Below, one piece after another: positions 6,396 to 7,917 of a stretch of 7,917 nucleotides of DNA. The notes beneath the pieces were generated by a model. It did no database searches and was not told the DNA's origin. It was given only the letters and a program-made list of their open reading frames with translations. Every line of letters begins with the position of its first letter. Position 1 is the first letter of the stretch. The position numbers were made by a program, and so were the translations under genes. Source of the DNA: JAXHUA01 sp034189695. Lineage in GTDB: Bacteria > Chloroflexota > Dehalococcoidia > E44-bin15. Location of the stretch: positions 1 to 7,917 of the forward strand of contig JAXHUA010000030.1 in NCBI GenBank assembly GCA_034189695.1, read 5' to 3'.

Positions 6396-6506
6396 CTGTC
6401 ATTGCGAGCGCAGCCGCAGGCGCAGCGAAGCAATCCTGGTGGGGCGAGGGAGTGGGTACGCCCCACCCTCAGATTGCTTCGTCGCTGTCGCTCCTCGCAA
6501 TGACAG
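6396..6506. repeat. 111-base palindromic element, GTCATTGCGAG family (copy 2)
   Basis: The ends CTGTCATTGCGAG (6396-6408) and CTCGCAATGACAG (6494-6506) are perfect inverted repeats. GCGAAGCAATC and GATTGCTTCG, then GGTGGGGCG and CGCCCCACC, extend the pairing, so the arms are about 48 bases with a small central loop. It matches the copy at 6696-6806 at 109 of 111 positions, differing at 6437 (T versus C) and 6487 (G versus A). It carries no protein gene. No target-site duplication is evident at its borders. Confidence 0.85.
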
Positions 6507-6531
6507 GGCAGGGTTGGGGAGGGAGCACTCA

Positions 6532-6571
6532 GTGCTTCCCGCACCACGCCACGCCTGGTGTGCGGCAGCAC
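6532..6571. repeat. Imperfect hairpin
   Basis: GTGCTTCCCGCACCA (6532-6546) can pair imperfectly with TGGTGTGCGGCAGCAC (6556-6571) around a nine-base loop. Only one copy is seen in the window, so whether it is a repeat or a chance structure is open. Confidence 0.35.
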
Positions 6572-6582
6572 GTGCGAAGAAG

Positions 6583-6604
6583 CCCTCTCCCTTGAGGGAG
6601 AGGG
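6583..6604. repeat. Hairpin repeat CCCTCTCCC-TTGA-GGGAGAGGG
   Basis: A perfect 9-bp stem with a four-base loop. Palindromes of this CCCTCTCCC type are common dispersed repeats in many bacterial genomes (recall, not checked). No T tract follows on either strand, so it is not called a terminator. Single copy in this window. Confidence 0.6.
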
Positions 6605-6612
6605 TCAGGCCT

Positions 6613-6641
6613 GCCCTGAGCCTGTCGAAGGGCTCACCACG
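6613..6641. repeat. TTCGACAGGCTCAG family repeat (second copy, inverted)
   Basis: Bases 6613-6630 are the exact reverse complement of window bases 1-18, and 6632-6641 are the reverse complement of 41-50. The two shared blocks stand next to each other here but are separated in the first copy, so the copies are rearranged relative to each other. Confidence 0.7.
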
Positions 6642-6658
6642 AGCGGCACAACCCATCG

Positions 6659-6688
6659 CCCGGGTAGGTGGGAGCATCCGCTCCCACC
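6659..6688. repeat. Hairpin repeat GGTGGGAGC-N4-GCTCCCACC (copy 2)
   Basis: GGTGGGAGC (6667-6675), loop ATCC and GCTCCCACC (6680-6688) make a perfect 9-bp stem. The 17 bases 6659-6675 are the exact reverse complement of 360-376, so the two copies are in inverted orientation on either side of the gene cluster. Confidence 0.7.
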
Positions 6689-6695
6689 GTCAACC

Positions 6696-6806
6696 CTGTC
6701 ATTGCGAGCGCAGCCGCAGGCGCAGCGAAGCAATCCCGGTGGGGCGAGGGAGTGGGTACGCCCCACCCTCAGATTGCTTCGTCGCTATCGCTCCTCGCAA
6801 TGACAG
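6696..6806. repeat. 111-base palindromic element, GTCATTGCGAG family (copy 3)
   Basis: A direct repeat of the element at 6396-6506, exactly 300 bases downstream, with two mismatches. The terminal inverted repeats CTGTCATTGCGAG and CTCGCAATGACAG are intact. Its right end lies 28 bases before the polA -10 box, so it forms the upstream flank of the polA promoter. Confidence 0.85.
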
Positions 6807-6831
6807 ATGGGCGGACGGTGAGGGCGCTTCC

Positions 6832-6840
6832 TGCTATAAT
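6832..6840 (+). promoter_or_regulatory. Extended -10 promoter of polA
   Basis: TGC-TATAAT is a consensus extended -10 element. It mirrors the TGC-TATACT of the divergent argF promoter. No -35 is evident at normal spacing. It predicts a start of transcription near 6847 and a leader of about 26 bases, which contains the ribosome binding site AGGAAGG at 6859-6865. Confidence 0.65.
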
Positions 6841-6872
6841 GGGGCGGCGAAACGCACCAGGAAGGCGGGAGA

Positions 6873-7823
6873 TTGAACGCGAACAAGCCACTGCTTGTCC
6901 TCTTCGACGGCAACGCCATCGTCCACCGGGCCTTTCATGCCATGCCGCCGCTGTCTGTCAGCAAGACGGGGGAGCCCACGGGGGCGGTGTTCGGCTTCAT
7001 CACCATGGTTCTCAAGGTGCTCACCGAATTGAAGCCGACCCACTATGCCGTCGCCTTTGACTACCCCGCACCCACATTCAGGCATCGCGAGTTCCCCCAG
7101 TACAAGGCGCACCGACCGCCCACTCCCGACGAGCTCAGGGTGCAGTTCGCACGGGTGCACCAGACCGTGGACGCGTTCAACATCCCCAACTACGAGGTGG
7201 AAGGGTTCGAGGCTGACGACATTCTGGGCGCTCTTTCCAGCCAGGCGTCGGCCCAGGGAATCGACACCATAATCGTCACGGGCGACCTGGACACCCTCCA
7301 GCTCGTCTCACCTGCGGTGCGGGTGCTCACGCCCCGCCCGGGCAGGACCTTCAGTGACACCATTCTCTATGATGAGGACGCGGTTGCCGAGAAGTACGGC
7401 ATCGTCCCGTCACAGGTCCCCGACCTGAAGGGCCTGAAGGGCGACCCTTCTGACAACATCCCCGGCGTGAGCGGCGTGGGCGAGAAGACGGCGGCGAAAC
7501 TCATTCAGCAGTTCGGCAGCGTAGAGGGCCTATACCGGCACATCGACGAGGTATCACCGGCGAAGCTACAGCAGAGGCTCAGGGAGAGCGAAGACGCGGC
7601 GGTGCAGAGCAAGCGGCTGGCCACCATCGACCGCGACACGCCCGTGACGCTCGACCTCGGCGCCTGCGCCGTAGCGCCGTTCGACCGCGACAGAGTCGTC
7701 GAACTCTTGCGGGAGCTCGAGTTCACCAGGCTGCTGGACAAGCTGCGCGCGGTGGACCGGGGCCAGGCTGACAGTCTGCTGGAGGTGAGGGCAGAGGCGC
7801 CGGCGTCACGGATGGCGATGTAG
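6873..7823 (+). CDS. polA: DNA polymerase I, 5' nuclease domain, ending at an in-frame TAG
   Basis: The 316 residues form a complete PolI 5'-3' exonuclease/flap endonuclease domain, which removes RNA primers and flaps during repair and lagging-strand maturation. Metal-binding motifs are seen at FDGNAIVHRAF (Asp12), FDYPAPTFRHREFPQYKAHR (Asp63), EADD (113-116), VTGDLD (Asp138, Asp140) and GDPSDN (Asp191, Asp194), followed by the helix-hairpin-helix NIPGVSGVGEKTA (195-207). The start is TTG at 6873 with AGGAAGG seven bases upstream; no later ATG would keep the first catalytic Asp. A normal PolA is roughly 830-930 aa. Here TAG (7821-7823) stops the frame in the linker after the nuclease domain, and the same frame goes on into the proofreading domain. 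This may be a nonsense mutation, a sequence error, a natural split or a recoded stop. Confidence 0.9.
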   Translation: MNANKPLLVLFDGNAIVHRAFHAMPPLSVSKTGEPTGAVFGFITMVLKVLTELKPTHYAVAFDYPAPTFRHREFPQYKAHRPPTPDELRVQFARVHQTVDAFNIPNYEVEGFEADDILGALSSQASAQGIDTIIVTGDLDTLQLVSPAVRVLTPRPGRTFSDTILYDEDAVAEKYGIVPSQVPDLKGLKGDPSDNIPGVSGVGEKTAAKLIQQFGSVEGLYRHIDEVSPAKLQQRLRESEDAAVQSKRLATIDRDTPVTLDLGACAVAPFDRDRVVELLRELEFTRLLDKLRAVDRGQADSLLEVRAEAPASRMAM

Positions 7824-7917
7824 TCCGCCGGCGCGCTGGACCGGCTGGTGAGCGACCTTGAGCCTGTCCGCTCTCTGGCCATCGACCTGGAGACCAACAG
7901 CGCCCAGCCGATGTATG
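7824..7917 (+). CDS. polA: DNA polymerase I continuation after the TAG, 3'-5' exonuclease start (partial at window end)
   Basis: In the same frame as the upstream polA part, without another stop, the 31 codons encode the linker helix (GALDRLVSDLEP) and then SLAIDLETNSAQPMY. The latter is the first strand of the PolI proofreading domain, with the exo I Asp-x-Glu pair in DLE. The gene runs off the window. The only in-frame start candidate before the exo I motif is GTG at 7848, which has no clear ribosome binding site and would cut into the linker helix. GGAGGTGAGG at 7781-7790 looks like a ribosome binding site but has no start codon at usable distance. Whether this part is translated by readthrough, by restart or not at all cannot be told. 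Confidence 0.65.

Noticed and set aside
6524..6536. AGCACT-C-AGTGCT as a CIRCE (HrcA) operator
   Set aside because: It carries the left-half core AGCACTC, but there is no GAGTGCTAA nine bases later, and the neighbouring genes are argF and polA rather than heat-shock genes.
6302..6876. Several overlapping frames of 60-145 residues in the argF-polA gap
   Set aside because: They are translations of the 111-base repeats and hairpins; the same peptide segments recur because the repeats recur.
7781..7814. Restart of the PolA polymerase part from GGAGGTGAGG with the ATG at 7812
   Set aside because: The ATG is about 21 bases from the purine run, too far. It is followed within three codons by the same TAG, so it cannot start the downstream part.

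Overview
The window is GC-rich bacterial chromosome with seven protein genes: dnaJ, rsmE, gpsA, plsY, der, argF and the start of polA. Two intergenic regions are packed with short palindromic repeats. I read it as Chloroflexota, probably a Dehalococcoidia-like lineage. The reasons are the tightly packed der-plsY-gpsA order, the unusual GTTAWG nucleotide-binding motif of GpsA, and repeat types (GTCATTGCGAG and TTCGACAGGCTCAG families) that I associate with such genomes. This placement rests on recall, not on a search, and is moderate at best.

Layout. Bases 1-478 hold no gene. They carry a TTCGACAGGCTCAG-type imperfect palindrome (about 1-57), a GTCATTGCGAG-type palindromic element (155-250) with a duplicated tail (to 291), two short perfect hairpins (324-343 and 347-368), and the likely dnaJ promoter (412-441). 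On the plus strand follow dnaJ (479-1618), a 142-base gap with a palindrome and a terminator-like hairpin, and rsmE (1761-2516). On the minus strand lies a four-gene unit read argF (6320 to 5421), der (5424 to 4102), plsY (4114 to 3479), gpsA (3482 to 2493). Every junction in it overlaps. gpsA also overlaps the convergent rsmE by 24 bases at their 3' ends, so no intergenic DNA is left for a terminator there.

Bases 6321-6872 are a divergent intergenic region between argF and polA. It has an extended -10 promoter for each gene. Between the promoters lie two copies of a 111-base palindromic element exactly 300 bases apart with two mismatches. Several other hairpin repeats sit between the copies. 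polA starts with TTG at 6873. Its reading frame is interrupted by TAG at 7821-7823, exactly where the 5' nuclease domain ends. The same frame continues after the TAG into a recognisable 3'-5' exonuclease motif up to the window edge.

Function. The genes are housekeeping: protein folding (DnaJ), 16S rRNA methylation (RsmE), ribosome assembly (Der), glycerol-3-phosphate supply and first acylation for phospholipids (GpsA then PlsY), arginine synthesis (ArgF) and DNA repair/replication (PolA). The main point of interest is the amber codon at the PolA domain junction. The repeat-laden intergenic regions come second. I see no phage, transposase, CRISPR array, tRNA or rRNA.
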